Source of the DNA: Taklimakanibacter albus
Lineage (GTDB): Bacteria > Pseudomonadota > Alphaproteobacteria > Rhizobiales > Aestuariivirgaceae
Direction: 5' to 3'
NCBI RefSeq assembly: GCF_016595235.1
Contig: NZ_JAENHL010000008.1
Location: 1,200,624-1,264,623, forward strand
DNA length: 64,000 nt
The notes under the pieces were generated by a model. The model was not told where the DNA came from, searched no databases, and saw nothing but the letters and a program-made list of their open reading frames with translations. Position 1 is the first letter of the stretch. Each line of letters begins with the position of its first letter. A program made the position numbers and the translations under genes. Positions 1-8,737 of this stretch are shown here, piece by piece.

Positions 1-133
1 ATGCGAACCCCTTGTTTTTTCTCTCCCCCGTCGCCCTCCTAACATTATTGTCAGGCGGCGTCGATTGCGCGAAGCGTCCGTTGACCAAATACGGCGGAGC
101 TTCCATTATTTCGGGAGAGGGGAAAATGCCGAC

Positions 134-829
134 ATGGTAAAGCACTCGAAGGATGCATTGCGGACGATCGCCTATTTCAAGTCGCTCGGCGATGCCGCTT
201 TCGCCGAGCTGGCGCAGCAATGCGCGCTCCGCGAATATACCGCGCAAGAGCTGATTATCGGCCATAATGACGAGACTTTCGACGTCCTCTTCCTGCTGGA
301 GGGCCAGGCGCGGGTCAGCATCTATTCGGCGGACGGGCAGCGTGTCGGCTTCCGCGACATCGCCGCCGGGACGATCTTCGGTGAGCTCTCGGCGATCGAC
401 GGCCATCCGCGCTCGGCCAGTGTCGAAGCCATGGAAACCTGCGTCGCCGCGGTGATGCGGCGGCCGCAATTCCTCGCCGCGGTCGCCAATCACCCGGAAT
501 TTACCATGGCGGTGGCGAAGCATCTGACCGGCCAGGTGCGCGTCCTCACCCAACGCGTCTTCGAGTTCAGCACCATGGCGGTGCGGCAGCGGCTGTGGTC
601 GGAATTGCTGCGGATGGCGGAGGCTGCCGCCAAGGGCAAGGGCCAGGCGCGTCTCTCGCCCGCCCCCACCCATGCCGAGTTCGCCAGCCGCATCAGCACG
701 CATCGCGAAGCGGTGACGCGTGAGTTCGCCTGGCTCGAAGCGCAAGGCTTCATCGAAAAGGAAGGCCGGGCCCTGAAGGTGCCCGATCTCGAGAAATTAC
801 GCGGGCTGGTCGGGACTTTGGAAGTCTAG
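134..829 (+). CDS. Crp/Fnr-family transcriptional regulator
   Basis: A 231-residue cyclic-nucleotide-type regulator. Residues about 10-125 form a cNMP-binding beta-barrel with the typical phosphate-binding stretch FGELSAIDGHPRSASV at 82-97, whose Arg-Ser pair matches cAMP-binding members. A long helix follows, then a Crp-type helix-turn-helix near 175-202 (EFASRISTHREAVTREF). Family members bind DNA as dimers and respond to cAMP or another effector; the target here cannot be read. The ATG at 134 follows GGGAGAGGGG and is preferred over an in-frame TTG at 65. The gene stands alone and converges on the methyltransferase gene with a REP-like palindrome between them. It could equally be an effector-independent member of the family. 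Confidence 0.88.
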   Translation: MVKHSKDALRTIAYFKSLGDAAFAELAQQCALREYTAQELIIGHNDETFDVLFLLEGQARVSIYSADGQRVGFRDIAAGTIFGELSAIDGHPRSASVEAMETCVAAVMRRPQFLAAVANHPEFTMAVAKHLTGQVRVLTQRVFEFSTMAVRQRLWSELLRMAEAAAKGKGQARLSPAPTHAEFASRISTHREAVTREFAWLEAQGFIEKEGRALKVPDLEKLRGLVGTLEV

Positions 830-832
830 TTG

Positions 833-869
833 GCGCGTCGGACGGGGCCCACTTTTCCTGATCACGCGC
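833..869. repeat. REP-like palindrome, shortened copy
   Basis: Begins GCGCGTCGGAC and ends GATCACGCGC. On the minus strand it reads GCGCGTGATCAGGAAAAG, matching the start of the 1925-1974 element, but the middle of the repeat is deleted. It lies between the convergent stop codons of the Crp-type gene and the methyltransferase gene. Confidence 0.6.
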
Positions 870-1678
870 TAGCGCACCGGCCAGGCGGCGCCTTCACGCA
901 ACACCGCCTCGGCGACAGAGCTGAACTTTCCGTCATCGCCATGCAGCACGAGACCCGGCAGCAGCTGGACCGGGGCGCGCGAGCCTTTGACGCCCTGGAC
1001 GATGATGCGGGTCGCGGCGAGGCCATGGCGCGGGAATAAGGGGGCGATGACGATATCTCCGAAACGGCCCTCGAAGAGGCTGAGCACCTTGCTCAAGGCC
1101 TCGGCCCGGTAGATCAAAGTGGCCGTGCCCTTGCTCTCGAGCATCGCATGCATGGCCTTGATCCAGAGGTCGAGATCCTCAGGCGAAAAATTATGGGCGC
1201 CGGCCTTCAGCGCCACCGGCGACGGGGTCGATCTGCCGTCCTCGAAATAAGGCGGGTTGGCGAAGGCATGGGCGAAGGAACCGGCGGCCGGCATATGGGC
1301 GACGTCCCGGCGCAGCGCGTCCTTGATATCGGCATGGATGACCTTGACGCCGGCCCCACACTCATTGCGGCGGGCATTTTCCTCGGCCAGCATCGCATAG
1401 CGGGCGGCCACCTCGACGCCGGTAATCTGGACGCCGGGCACCCGGTGGGCAAGGCAGAGAGCGGCGACCCCCGTCCCCATGCCGGCCTCGAAGACCTTGT
1501 CGCCCGGGGCGCAGGGCACGCTCGCCGCCAGGAAAACGGCGTCGATGCCTGCCCGGTAGCCCTTTTCCGGCTGCAGAATGCGCAGGCGGCCATTGAGAAA
1601 GCCGTCCTCGGTCAAGGTCGGGGGAATGGCCCCGCTTGAGGCGGGGGACGAGGCATGGGCGGGCGAGGGTTCCTGCAT
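869..1678 (-). CDS. TrmN6-like adenine-N6 methyltransferase
   Basis: A 269-residue class I SAM-dependent methyltransferase. The SAM loop EAGMGTG is at 64-70 and the N6-adenine catalytic motif NPPY at 141-144. The region from 29, with GRLRILQPEKGYRAGIDAVFLAA split by the family pattern, is typical of tRNA1(Val) (adenine37-N6)-methyltransferases (YfiC/TrmN6 family). By family, the enzyme would methylate A37 of tRNA1(Val), but other rRNA or protein N-methyltransferases share NPPY. It is preceded 11 bases upstream by the small DUF2007 gene on the same strand, so the two are probably co-transcribed. Confidence 0.82.
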   Translation of the reverse strand: MQEPSPAHASSPASSGAIPPTLTEDGFLNGRLRILQPEKGYRAGIDAVFLAASVPCAPGDKVFEAGMGTGVAALCLAHRVPGVQITGVEVAARYAMLAEENARRNECGAGVKVIHADIKDALRRDVAHMPAAGSFAHAFANPPYFEDGRSTPSPVALKAGAHNFSPEDLDLWIKAMHAMLESKGTATLIYRAEALSKVLSLFEGRFGDIVIAPLFPRHGLAATRIIVQGVKGSRAPVQLLPGLVLHGDDGKFSSVAEAVLREGAAWPVR

Positions 1679-1689
1679 GGCGCGCCAAC

Positions 1690-1905
1690 CTACAGCTGCG
1701 GGGTTATCGCAACGTTACCCAATTCGCGCAAAGCTTTGATAATGTCGTCATCCCCGACCATCAGGCGGCGCGGGAAGGCCCCGATCGAGCCCTCGACGGC
1801 GCTCATATGGGCATCGAAGACCGTGGCCTCGATCCCGGCTTCCGCCAGAATATGAGTGGCATAGGACAGGAGCACGAGATCGTTGGTCCTGAGCACTTCC
1901 TTCAT
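1690..1905 (-). CDS. DUF2007 small protein
   Basis: A 71-residue protein beginning MKEVLRTNDLVLLSYATHIL. It matches the short DUF2007 ('putative signal transducing protein') family, in which an N-terminal stretch about position within the sequence precedes an A-E-AGIEA core. The start follows AGGAATGGGACG on the minus strand. It is the first gene of a two-gene unit with the downstream methyltransferase. DUF2007 has a PII-like fold in known members but no settled function, so none is assigned here. Confidence 0.75.
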   Translation of the reverse strand: MKEVLRTNDLVLLSYATHILAEAGIEATVFDAHMSAVEGSIGAFPRRLMVGDDDIIKALRELGNVAITPQL

Positions 1906-1924
1906 CGTCCCATTCCTCTATTCT

Positions 1925-1974
1925 AGCGCGTGGTCAGGAAAAGTGGGCACCGGTTTTCCGTCCGACCACACGCT
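1925..1974. repeat. REP-like palindrome
   Basis: Outer arms AGCGCGTGGTC (1925-1935) and GACCACACGCT (1964-1974) pair with one mismatch, and inner arms GGAAAA and TTTTCC form a second stem. The core GGAAAAGTGGGCACCGG is the reverse complement of the CCGCTTCCCACTTTTCC core seen at 41541-41702. It lies upstream of DUF2007 and next to the 1989-2036 palindrome. Confidence 0.75.
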
Positions 1975-1988
1975 AAACTTAAGATTTC

Positions 1989-2036
1989 GATCACGTTTAT
2001 CAATTCAGGTCGTTACGACCTGAATTGACCGTGATC
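1989..2036. repeat. Long perfect palindrome with GATCACG ends
   Basis: Two 14-bp arms, 2000-2013 and 2015-2028, are exact reverse complements around one central T. They are enclosed by GATCACG (1989-1995) and CGTGATC (2030-2036). The same plan, with the same outer heptamers but a different inner stem, occurs at 33506-33557. It lies 85 bases upstream of the prenyl synthase start and after a REP-like unit. Confidence 0.75.
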
Positions 2037-2120
2037 TAAGCGTCAACCGGTCGCGCTTGCTCTGGGGTATGCCCGCCCCCTATTGTCGCCCTCAGTATCA
2101 TAACTGAAAAGGTTCAATCT

Positions 2121-3137
2121 GTGGGTGTCGTCATTCCCTTCGAAGGCAGTGAGCAAAAGCAGCCGAGCCTCGACCCGCTGATCGCCCTCACCGGTGCCGA
2201 CATGGTCAAGGTGAACGAGGCCATCCTGGCGCGCGCCGCCTCGCATGTCGAACTGATCCCGGAGCTCGCCGGCCATCTGATCAATTCGGGCGGCAAGCGC
2301 ATCAGGCCGATGCTGACCGTCGCCACCGCCCGCATGTGCGCGGCCAAGGGGGACGCCCATATCAAGCTCGCCACCTCGGTCGAATTCATGCATACGGCGA
2401 CCCTGCTGCATGACGACGTGGTCGATGAAAGCGACCTCCGGCGCGGCAAGAAGACCGCCCGGCTCATCTGGGGCAACCAGGCGAGCGTGCTGGTCGGCGA
2501 TTATCTGCTGGGCCAGGCCTTCAAGATGATGGTCGAGACCGGCTCACTCGAATCGCTACGCATCCTGTCCCATGCCGCGGCGGTGATCGCCGAGGGCGAG
2601 GTGCTGCAGCTCTCCGCCTCGCATGACACCTCTACAACCGAAGATGCCTATATGCAGGTGATCGGCGCCAAGACGGCCGCCCTGTTCGCCGCCGCCGCCG
2701 AAGTGGGCGCGGTCGTCGCCGCCAGGCCCAAGGGTGAGCAGGCGGCGCTCGAATCCTATGGCCGCAATCTCGGCATCGCCTTCCAGCTCGTCGACGACGC
2801 TCTCGATTACTCGGGCAAGCAGGCCTTGATGGGCAAAAGCGTCGGCGACGATTTCCGGGAAGGCAAGATCACCTTGCCGGTCGTGCTCTCCTATCGCCGC
2901 GGCTCCCAGGAGGAGCGAAATTTCTGGAAGCGCACGCTCGAGGACGGCAATCAGACGGCCGACGACCTCGTTTATGCCCAGAAACTGGTCGATCGGCACA
3001 ATGCCATCGCCGACACGGTCGAGCGCGCCCGCCACTATGGCGACATCGCGCGCGACGCTTTGGCGATCTTTCCCGACAGCGACCACAAGTCCGCCCTGCT
3101 GGAAGCCGTCGATTTCTGCGTAGCGCGCGCTTATTGA
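2121..3137 (+). CDS. ispB: Octaprenyl/polyprenyl diphosphate synthase
   Basis: A 338-residue trans-isoprenyl diphosphate synthase. The first aspartate-rich motif DDVVD is at 98-102 and the second, DDALD, at 225-229; both bind Mg2+-diphosphate. The substrate-binding GGKRIRP is at 57-63. The enzyme extends FPP with IPP to make the side chain of ubiquinone. The length fits IspB/decaprenyl synthases rather than the shorter IspA. The GTG start at 2121 is preceded by AAAAGG at an 8-base spacing. It is followed after 36-51 bases by an unrelated transporter operon. Chain length (C40 or C50) cannot be decided; Hyphomicrobiales commonly use Q10. Confidence 0.9.
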   Translation: MGVVIPFEGSEQKQPSLDPLIALTGADMVKVNEAILARAASHVELIPELAGHLINSGGKRIRPMLTVATARMCAAKGDAHIKLATSVEFMHTATLLHDDVVDESDLRRGKKTARLIWGNQASVLVGDYLLGQAFKMMVETGSLESLRILSHAAAVIAEGEVLQLSASHDTSTTEDAYMQVIGAKTAALFAAAAEVGAVVAARPKGEQAALESYGRNLGIAFQLVDDALDYSGKQALMGKSVGDDFREGKITLPVVLSYRRGSQEERNFWKRTLEDGNQTADDLVYAQKLVDRHNAIADTVERARHYGDIARDALAIFPDSDHKSALLEAVDFCVARAY

Positions 3138-3188
3138 TCAGGTTAAGCTCCTCCCAAAAGAATAAAGGGAGGAGTGACGAACCAGATC

Positions 3189-4049
3189 ATGCAGCAGACG
3201 CGGTTTGCCTGGTATCTGCTTGCGCCCGCTATCATCCTGCTGGCTGTCTTGCTGGTGCTGCCGATCGCCATCATGGCGATCTACACGTTCTATGAGTTCG
3301 TGACCGCCGGCGTCGAGAAGGCGAACTATACGCTTGCCAACTGGCAGGAGTTCTTCACCGACAGCTACTATCACCTCTTCCTGTGGAAGACGGCCCGGGT
3401 CGCGGCCATCACCGCGCTCGCCTGCGCGGTCATGGGCTACATCCCGGCCTATTTCATCTGGATGACGTCGTTCCGGCACAAATGGCTGCTGCTGCTGCTG
3501 CTCATCGTGCCGTTCTGGATCTCCTTCACCATCCGCACCTTCTCCTGGATCCACATCCTGGGCGAGCAAGGCGCCATCAATGTCACGCTCAAGACGCTGG
3601 GCATCATCGATAGCCCGATCCAGATGCTCTATACCGAGGGCGCGGTGATCATGGGCATGATCCATTTCCTGCTGCCCTATATGATCCTCAATGTCTATGT
3701 GAGCCTCGAGGGCATCGACCGCGACCTCCTCTCGGCGGCGCGCACATTGGGCTGCACCAGCGCGCAAGCGTTCCGCGAAGTGACGCTGCCTCTGTCGCTG
3801 CCGGGCCTGTGCGCCGGGCTCCTGCTCTGCTTCGTGCTGGCGGCGGGCAGCTATGTGACGCCGCAGATCCTCGGCGGCAACCGCGACGCCCTGTTCGGCA
3901 ATCTGGTCTATGACACGATCATGGAGCAGCTCAACTGGCCGATGGGCTCGACGCTCTCAATCGTGCTGTTCGTCCTGCTCGGCATCGTGTCGGCGATCTA
4001 CAGCCGCTATATGGGCCTTTCCACCATCTTCAAGGGTTTGAGCCGATGA
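3189..4049 (+). CDS. ABC transporter permease (PotB-like)
   Basis: A 286-residue inner-membrane permease of the spermidine/putrescine/opine class. The N-terminal helix AWYLLAPAIILLAVLLVLP starts near residue 7, and about six membrane segments follow. The cytoplasmic EAA-type loop that contacts the ATPase is visible as AARTLGCTSAQAFREVTLP. The ATG at 3189 is about 11-15 bases after the GGGAGGAG sequence. A GTG at 3174 directly abuts this sequence and is a less likely start. The stop overlaps the next permease by ATGA, so the two are translationally coupled. Confidence 0.87.
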   Translation: MQQTRFAWYLLAPAIILLAVLLVLPIAIMAIYTFYEFVTAGVEKANYTLANWQEFFTDSYYHLFLWKTARVAAITALACAVMGYIPAYFIWMTSFRHKWLLLLLLIVPFWISFTIRTFSWIHILGEQGAINVTLKTLGIIDSPIQMLYTEGAVIMGMIHFLLPYMILNVYVSLEGIDRDLLSAARTLGCTSAQAFREVTLPLSLPGLCAGLLLCFVLAAGSYVTPQILGGNRDALFGNLVYDTIMEQLNWPMGSTLSIVLFVLLGIVSAIYSRYMGLSTIFKGLSR

Positions 4050-4867
4050 GGCAGCCGCGCCAGGCCGAAGATGCAAGCGGCGTCTGGGGCTGGCGCGCCG
4101 TCAAGATCGTCACCATTCTCGTCTATATCTTCATGTTCGCGCCGATCCTGGTGACGGTCATCCTCTCCTTCAACGCCTCGATGTTCGGCGGCTTCCCGAT
4201 GACGGGTGTCAGCCTGCAATGGTACGGCAAGCTGTTCCAGAACGAGTCGGTGCTGCGCGCATTCAAGACCTCGATCTGGATCGCGCTGCTCACCGCCGCC
4301 GTCTGCACCGTCATCGGCGTCATGGCGGCGATCGCGCTGACCCGCTACGAGTTCCGCGGCAAGCAGTGGATGAACACACTGGTCATCCTGCCCGCTCTGG
4401 TGCCCGAGACCATTCTCGGCGTCGGCTTGCTGCTGCTCATGAAATGGGCGAACCAGCCGCGCACCTATCTGCTCCTGGTGCTCGGCCACATCATGCTGGC
4501 GCTGCCCTTCGTGGTTCTCGTCGTCCAGGCACGGCTCATCGGCATCAAACGTGTCTACGAGGAAGCCGCGCTGTCGCTCGGCGCCAACCGCTTCAACACC
4601 TTCCGCGAGGTGACGCTGCCGCTCCTGATGCCGGCCATCGTGGCCGCCGTGCTGCTCGTCTTCACCATCTCCTTCGACAACATCACGGCGAGCCTGTTCT
4701 GGCGGCCGCCCGGCGTCGAGACCATGCCGACGCAGATCCTCGCCATGCTCAAGATCTCGATCAGTCCCGAGATCAACGCGCTCGGCACGCTGATGATCGT
4801 CATCACGGTCGGCCTGCCCTTGCTGGGCGGCGCCATCGCGCGCATTCTATCCGGCAATCGACAATAA
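4046..4867 (+). CDS. ABC transporter permease (PotC-like)
   Basis: A 273-residue second permease of the same importer. An N-terminal membrane helix (IVTILVYIFMFAPILVTVIL) is followed by about five more, and the EAA loop reads EEAALSLGANRFNTFREVTLP with one residue beyond the listed motif. The start overlaps the first permease by four bases. The PotB/PotC pair forms the heterodimeric channel. The periplasmic binding protein follows 18 bases later. Confidence 0.87.
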   Translation: MRQPRQAEDASGVWGWRAVKIVTILVYIFMFAPILVTVILSFNASMFGGFPMTGVSLQWYGKLFQNESVLRAFKTSIWIALLTAAVCTVIGVMAAIALTRYEFRGKQWMNTLVILPALVPETILGVGLLLLMKWANQPRTYLLLVLGHIMLALPFVVLVVQARLIGIKRVYEEAALSLGANRFNTFREVTLPLLMPAIVAAVLLVFTISFDNITASLFWRPPGVETMPTQILAMLKISISPEINALGTLMIVITVGLPLLGGAIARILSGNRQ

Positions 4868-4885
4868 CAACTGGGAGAAACGACA

Positions 4886-6028
4886 ATGAAACTTACACAG
4901 ACCAAAAGACTGGAGCGCATGAAAGAGCGCTACCAGAATGGCGGCATGGACCGCCGCACGTTCTTGGGGCTCACCGCGGCGGCCGCGGCCTCGGCCGGTG
5001 TCATGACGCGCTGGAGCGGCGCTGCGCTCGCGGCAGTCTCCGAAGTGCGCTTCGACGGTTGGGGCGGCACGGTGCAGGAAGCGATCGATAAATTCGCCTT
5101 CCAGCCCTACACGGCGAAGACCAATCTCAAAGTGGTGCAAGGCACGTTCGGCGACGAGAACGAAATCATCACCAAGGTGAAGACCGCCAATCCGGGCGAC
5201 TTCCAGGTCATCCACTCCTCCGGCGTCGAGTACTACAAGAAATATGTCGACGGCGGCTGGACGTCGGAGCTCAACGAAGCGAACATCCCCAATCTCGTCA
5301 ACGTCATGGCGGCGATGATCGAGCCGTTCCGCAAGATGACGCCGAAGCTCTCGGCGGTGCCTTACGACTACGGCACCACCGGCATCGCCTACAACACCAA
5401 GGTCATCTCGCCGGAGGAAGCCAAGGAGAAAGGCGCCAATCTCCTCATCGACAAGAAATATGCCGGCAAGATCGGCGGCTTCGGCGACAAGAACACGCGT
5501 GTCTGGTATGGCGCGCTGCAGTCCGGTCAGAGCCCGAACGACATCAAGGACATCGAGGCCGTGTGGGCGAAAGTCCGCGAAGGCCGCGACATGACGAAGA
5601 AATACTGGAGCTCGGGCGCCGAGCTCATGGACCTCCTGTCGAAGGAAGAGATCGTCGTCACCGAAGCCTGGTCAGGCCGTGTCGCCGCATTGCAGGAACA
5701 GGGCCATCCGATCGGCTATCTCGATCCGCCGGGCAGCTATGCCTGGATGGAGGACATGCTCGTTCTCAAGGGCTCGCCGATGGCGGAATGCGAAGAGTTG
5801 CTCAACTTCATGCTCGACACGGCGACCTCGATCGCGGTGGCGGAAGGCCAGAACTATCCGCCCGCCCTCGATCCGACCAAGGTGAAGCTCACCGACAAGA
5901 TCGCCAAGATGCCGGCCTTCGACCCGACGGGCACGATGAAGACGCTCACCTTCGCCGACCCGATCTACTGGGCCGAGCACGACACCGAATGGCAGAAGCA
6001 GTGGGACCGCATCTCGAAAGGGGCGTGA
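4886..6028 (+). CDS. Extracellular solute-binding protein, Tat-exported (PotD-like)
   Basis: A 380-residue periplasmic binding protein of the class that includes PotD/PotF and opine/iron binders. The N-terminal region has a twin-arginine motif DRRTFLG followed by an alanine-rich hydrophobic stretch (LTAAAAASAGVMTRW), so Tat export is likely. The mature part starts with SEVRFDGWGGTVQEA. Translation is supported by GGGAGAA eight bases before ATG. It lies between the permeases and the ATPase. The ligand cannot be fixed from sequence: polyamines, 2-aminoethylphosphonate and opines are all used by relatives. Confidence 0.87.
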   Translation: MKLTQTKRLERMKERYQNGGMDRRTFLGLTAAAAASAGVMTRWSGAALAAVSEVRFDGWGGTVQEAIDKFAFQPYTAKTNLKVVQGTFGDENEIITKVKTANPGDFQVIHSSGVEYYKKYVDGGWTSELNEANIPNLVNVMAAMIEPFRKMTPKLSAVPYDYGTTGIAYNTKVISPEEAKEKGANLLIDKKYAGKIGGFGDKNTRVWYGALQSGQSPNDIKDIEAVWAKVREGRDMTKKYWSSGAELMDLLSKEEIVVTEAWSGRVAALQEQGHPIGYLDPPGSYAWMEDMLVLKGSPMAECEELLNFMLDTATSIAVAEGQNYPPALDPTKVKLTDKIAKMPAFDPTGTMKTLTFADPIYWAEHDTEWQKQWDRISKGA

Positions 6029-6047
6029 ACCTGACTTGTCCATCACG

Positions 6048-6076
6048 GAGCATCCCGGCCCAGCGCCGGGATGCTC
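6048..6076 (+). promoter_or_regulatory. Intercistronic hairpin
   Basis: A perfect 12-bp stem: GAGCATCCCGGC (6048-6059) pairs with GCCGGGATGCTC (6065-6076) around the loop CCAGC. It lies directly after the binding-protein stop. No T-run follows, so it looks more like an mRNA-stabilising or attenuating hairpin between the binding-protein and ATPase genes than a full terminator. Confidence 0.7.
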
Positions 6077-6109
6077 TCCATTCACTCATCCTCAAGTGAA
6101 GTCCTGCGC

Positions 6110-7198
6110 ATGACCGACATCGCCGTGGATCTCAAAGGCGTCACGCTCACCTACGGGGCCTTCGTGGCGGTGAAGGATGTCGATCTCAAGATCGACAAGG
6201 GCAGCTTCGTGACCTTGCTCGGCCCCTCGGGCTGCGGCAAGACGACGATCCTGCGCTCGATCGCCGGCCTCGTCACGCCGACCTCGGGCGAGATCGTCGT
6301 CGCCGGACGGCTGATCAACGATGTGCCGATCTACAAGCGCAATATCGGCCTCGTCTTCCAGAACTATGCCCTCTTCCCGCATAAATCGGTCGCCGATAAC
6401 ATCGCCTTCGGCCTCAAGTACCGCGACGTGCCGAAGGCAGACATCGAGCGCAAGGTGAAGCGCGCGCTCGACATGGTGCGCCTGCCGGGCGTCGAGAAGA
6501 AGCTGCCCTCGCAATTGTCGGGCGGCCAGCAGCAGCGCATCGCGCTCGCCCGCGCCATCGTGATCGAGCCCGACGTGCTGCTCCTCGACGAGCCGCTTTC
6601 CGCCCTCGACGCGCATCTGCGCGAGGAGATGCGCACCGAGCTCAAGATCATCCAGCGCGAGGTCGGCATCACCACCATCTTCGTGACGCATGACCAGGAA
6701 GAAGCGCTCGCCATGTCGGATCGCATCGTGGTGATGAATCATGGTCTCATCGAGCAGAACGGCACGCCGGAGGACGTCTATCGCATGCCGGCGACGAAAT
6801 TCGTGGCGAGCTTCCTCGGCCAGTCCAACCTCATGGCCGGCACCATCGCCGCGACCGGCAATGGCAGCGCCCGGATCACCCTCGACAATGGCGCCAGCAT
6901 CGAGGCCAAGGCGCCCGCTTCCGCCAAAGCCGGCAGCAAAGTGACGGTCATCCTACGCGCCCAGCGGCTCGAAGTCGGCAAGAAGGCGGCCAATGGCGCC
7001 AACAAGCTCAAAGGCAAGATCGCGGCCACGTCCTATCTGGGCGGCACCGCCATCTACGCCATCGACGCCGAGGGTCTGAAATTGCAGGCCAACACGATCA
7101 TCGACGATCAGGTGTTCCGCGAGGGCGAGACGGTCGATATCGCCTTTGCGCCCTCCGACTGCGTGCTGCTCGGCGAAGACGACCGGCGGCTGGTTTAG
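6110..7198 (+). CDS. ABC transporter ATP-binding protein (PotA-like)
   Basis: A 362-residue ATPase. Walker A GPSGCGKTT is at 38-46; the Q-loop, the signature LSGGQQQR, Walker B LLLDEPLSALD and the switch His in FVTHDQEEA follow. The C-terminal ~100 residues form a TOBE-type regulatory domain. This is the energising subunit for the two permeases upstream. The ATG at 6110 (MTDIAVDLKG) is chosen because the ATG at 6071 lies inside the stem of the intercistronic hairpin. Position last in the importer unit, after the binding protein, is less usual than first. Confidence 0.88.
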   Translation: MTDIAVDLKGVTLTYGAFVAVKDVDLKIDKGSFVTLLGPSGCGKTTILRSIAGLVTPTSGEIVVAGRLINDVPIYKRNIGLVFQNYALFPHKSVADNIAFGLKYRDVPKADIERKVKRALDMVRLPGVEKKLPSQLSGGQQQRIALARAIVIEPDVLLLDEPLSALDAHLREEMRTELKIIQREVGITTIFVTHDQEEALAMSDRIVVMNHGLIEQNGTPEDVYRMPATKFVASFLGQSNLMAGTIAATGNGSARITLDNGASIEAKAPASAKAGSKVTVILRAQRLEVGKKAANGANKLKGKIAATSYLGGTAIYAIDAEGLKLQANTIIDDQVFREGETVDIAFAPSDCVLLGEDDRRLV

Positions 7199-7211
7199 GG
7201 AATAAGCGCCT

Positions 7212-8336
7212 ATGTTCACACGACTGCAACGCGTCATCGACGATGCCGTTTCGAATGGCCGTATCGTCGGCATCGTCTATCTGGTCGCCCGGGACGGCAA
7301 GGTCGTCTTCGCATCCGAGAAGGGTTTCGCCGATCGCGAGGCCGGTAAACCGGTGCGCCGCGACACGATCTTCCGTCTCGCCTCGGTGACCAAACCCTTC
7401 GTCGCCATCTCCGCCTTGGCGATGATGGACAAGGGCCTGATCCGGCTCGATGATCCGGTGACCCGCTATTTGCCCTATTTCACGCCGAAGCTCGCCGATG
7501 GCCCCGCGCCCGCCATCACGCTGCGCCATCTCATCACCCACACATCGGGCCTGAGCTATGATTACGGGCCCGATCCCGATTTCTCCGACGGCCTGTCGGA
7601 CGGCGATTTCGGTTTCGAGGAGAATTTCACCCGCCTCGCGAAACGTCCGCTCAAATTCGCGCCGGGTTCGAAATGGGAATATTCGGTGGCGATCGATGTG
7701 CTGGGCGCCGTGCTTGCCAAGGTCGCGGGCGCAAGTCTCGACGACGTCGTCAAACACCACGTGACCGGTCCGCTCGGTATCAAAGACACGAGCTTCCACA
7801 TCGCCGACCGCGCCCGCCTCGCCACCGCCTATGCCGATGCGACGCCGGTGGCCCAACGCATGCCGGACCGGGTGACACTGGGCAGCGACGAGAACGGCTA
7901 TTTCAATTTCGCGCCGACACGCGCCTTCAACCCGAAAGCGTTCCAGTCGGGCGGCGCCGGCATGGTCGGCACCGCCGACGGCGTGCTGGCTCTGCTCGAA
8001 GCGCTGCGCAAGGGCGGCGCCGGCGTGCTCAATCCCGAGACCGGCCGCGCCGCCATCACCAACCAGGTCGGCACGCTCGACCGCGGCGTCGGCAGTGAAG
8101 GACAGCGTTTCGGTTTCGTGAGCGCGGTCATCGACGACGCGAAGCTCGCCAACACGCCGCAGTCGAAGGGATCGCTGTTGTGGGGTGGGGTCTATGGCAA
8201 TGACTGGTTCGTCGATATCGCCAGAGGCATAAGCGTCATCAGCATGAGCAACACGGCGCTCGAAGGCTGCAATGGTCAATTCACCAAGGACACGCGCGAC
8301 GCGCTTTATGCCGATCTGGCGGGTGCAAAAGTTTAG
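7212..8336 (+). CDS. Serine hydrolase, class C beta-lactamase-like fold
   Basis: A 374-residue protein of the beta-lactamase-related serine hydrolase family (PF00144 type). The nucleophile motif SVTK is at 58-61 and the second motif Tyr is in YSV at 157-159. LITHTSGL at 107-114 is typical of the family. No signal peptide is evident, so it is probably cytoplasmic and more like an esterase or peptidase than a resistance enzyme. AGGGAA overlapping the stop of the ABC ATPase serves as its ribosome site, so it is likely co-transcribed with the importer and may process the imported compound. Its stop overlaps the convergent small gene by four bases. Confidence 0.83.
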   Translation: MFTRLQRVIDDAVSNGRIVGIVYLVARDGKVVFASEKGFADREAGKPVRRDTIFRLASVTKPFVAISALAMMDKGLIRLDDPVTRYLPYFTPKLADGPAPAITLRHLITHTSGLSYDYGPDPDFSDGLSDGDFGFEENFTRLAKRPLKFAPGSKWEYSVAIDVLGAVLAKVAGASLDDVVKHHVTGPLGIKDTSFHIADRARLATAYADATPVAQRMPDRVTLGSDENGYFNFAPTRAFNPKAFQSGGAGMVGTADGVLALLEALRKGGAGVLNPETGRAAITNQVGTLDRGVGSEGQRFGFVSAVIDDAKLANTPQSKGSLLWGGVYGNDWFVDIARGISVISMSNTALEGCNGQFTKDTRDALYADLAGAKV

Positions 8337-8734
8337 TCTCCGCGCATGAAGTCGGTCGGCAGAAGCACGAGCTTCTCGCATTCGGGCTTGCTGCAGCCCC
8401 AATAACGGGTCACGTCGCCCTTCATCCAGACGGCGGTTGCGCCGCCATTGATCGAATATTTCCAGACCTCGCCGCTGCTCGTCAGCTCTCCCGTTATCGA
8501 GCATGGCGTCTGGTAGTAGCTCGCATAGGGCGAGATCTCATATTCCTGAGCGAGACCGAAAAATTCCGCGACCTGCTCCTTACTGAGCGACCATGACCGG
8601 CAAGCCTCGACCAGCGCCTTATCCGGCTCCGCCGTGACCTCAACGGGATCGACCCTGAGCACCTCGACGGTCGGCTCGGCGGCGGCCGATGTCGCGAAGA
8701 TCGCCATGAGAAGGAGCATGCTCCGATAGACCAT
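8333..8734 (-). CDS. Small exported protein of unknown function
   Basis: A 133-residue protein with an N-terminal signal peptide (RSMLLLMAIFATSAAAEP) cleaved near residue 19. The mature part is rich in aromatic residues and has four cysteines (two close together in WGCSKPECEK), suggesting periplasmic disulfides. I do not recognise a family. It starts three bases after the stop of ispE on the same strand and is probably read through from it. It ends inside the convergent serine hydrolase gene. Confidence 0.65.
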   Translation of the reverse strand: MVYRSMLLLMAIFATSAAAEPTVEVLRVDPVEVTAEPDKALVEACRSWSLSKEQVAEFFGLAQEYEISPYASYYQTPCSITGELTSSGEVWKYSINGGATAVWMKGDVTRYWGCSKPECEKLVLLPTDFMRGD

Positions 8735-8737
8735 GGG

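Noticed and set aside
7212-8336. A beta-lactam resistance gene
   Set aside because: There is no signal peptide and the second motif is YSV rather than YxN; it fits the broad esterase/peptidase group.
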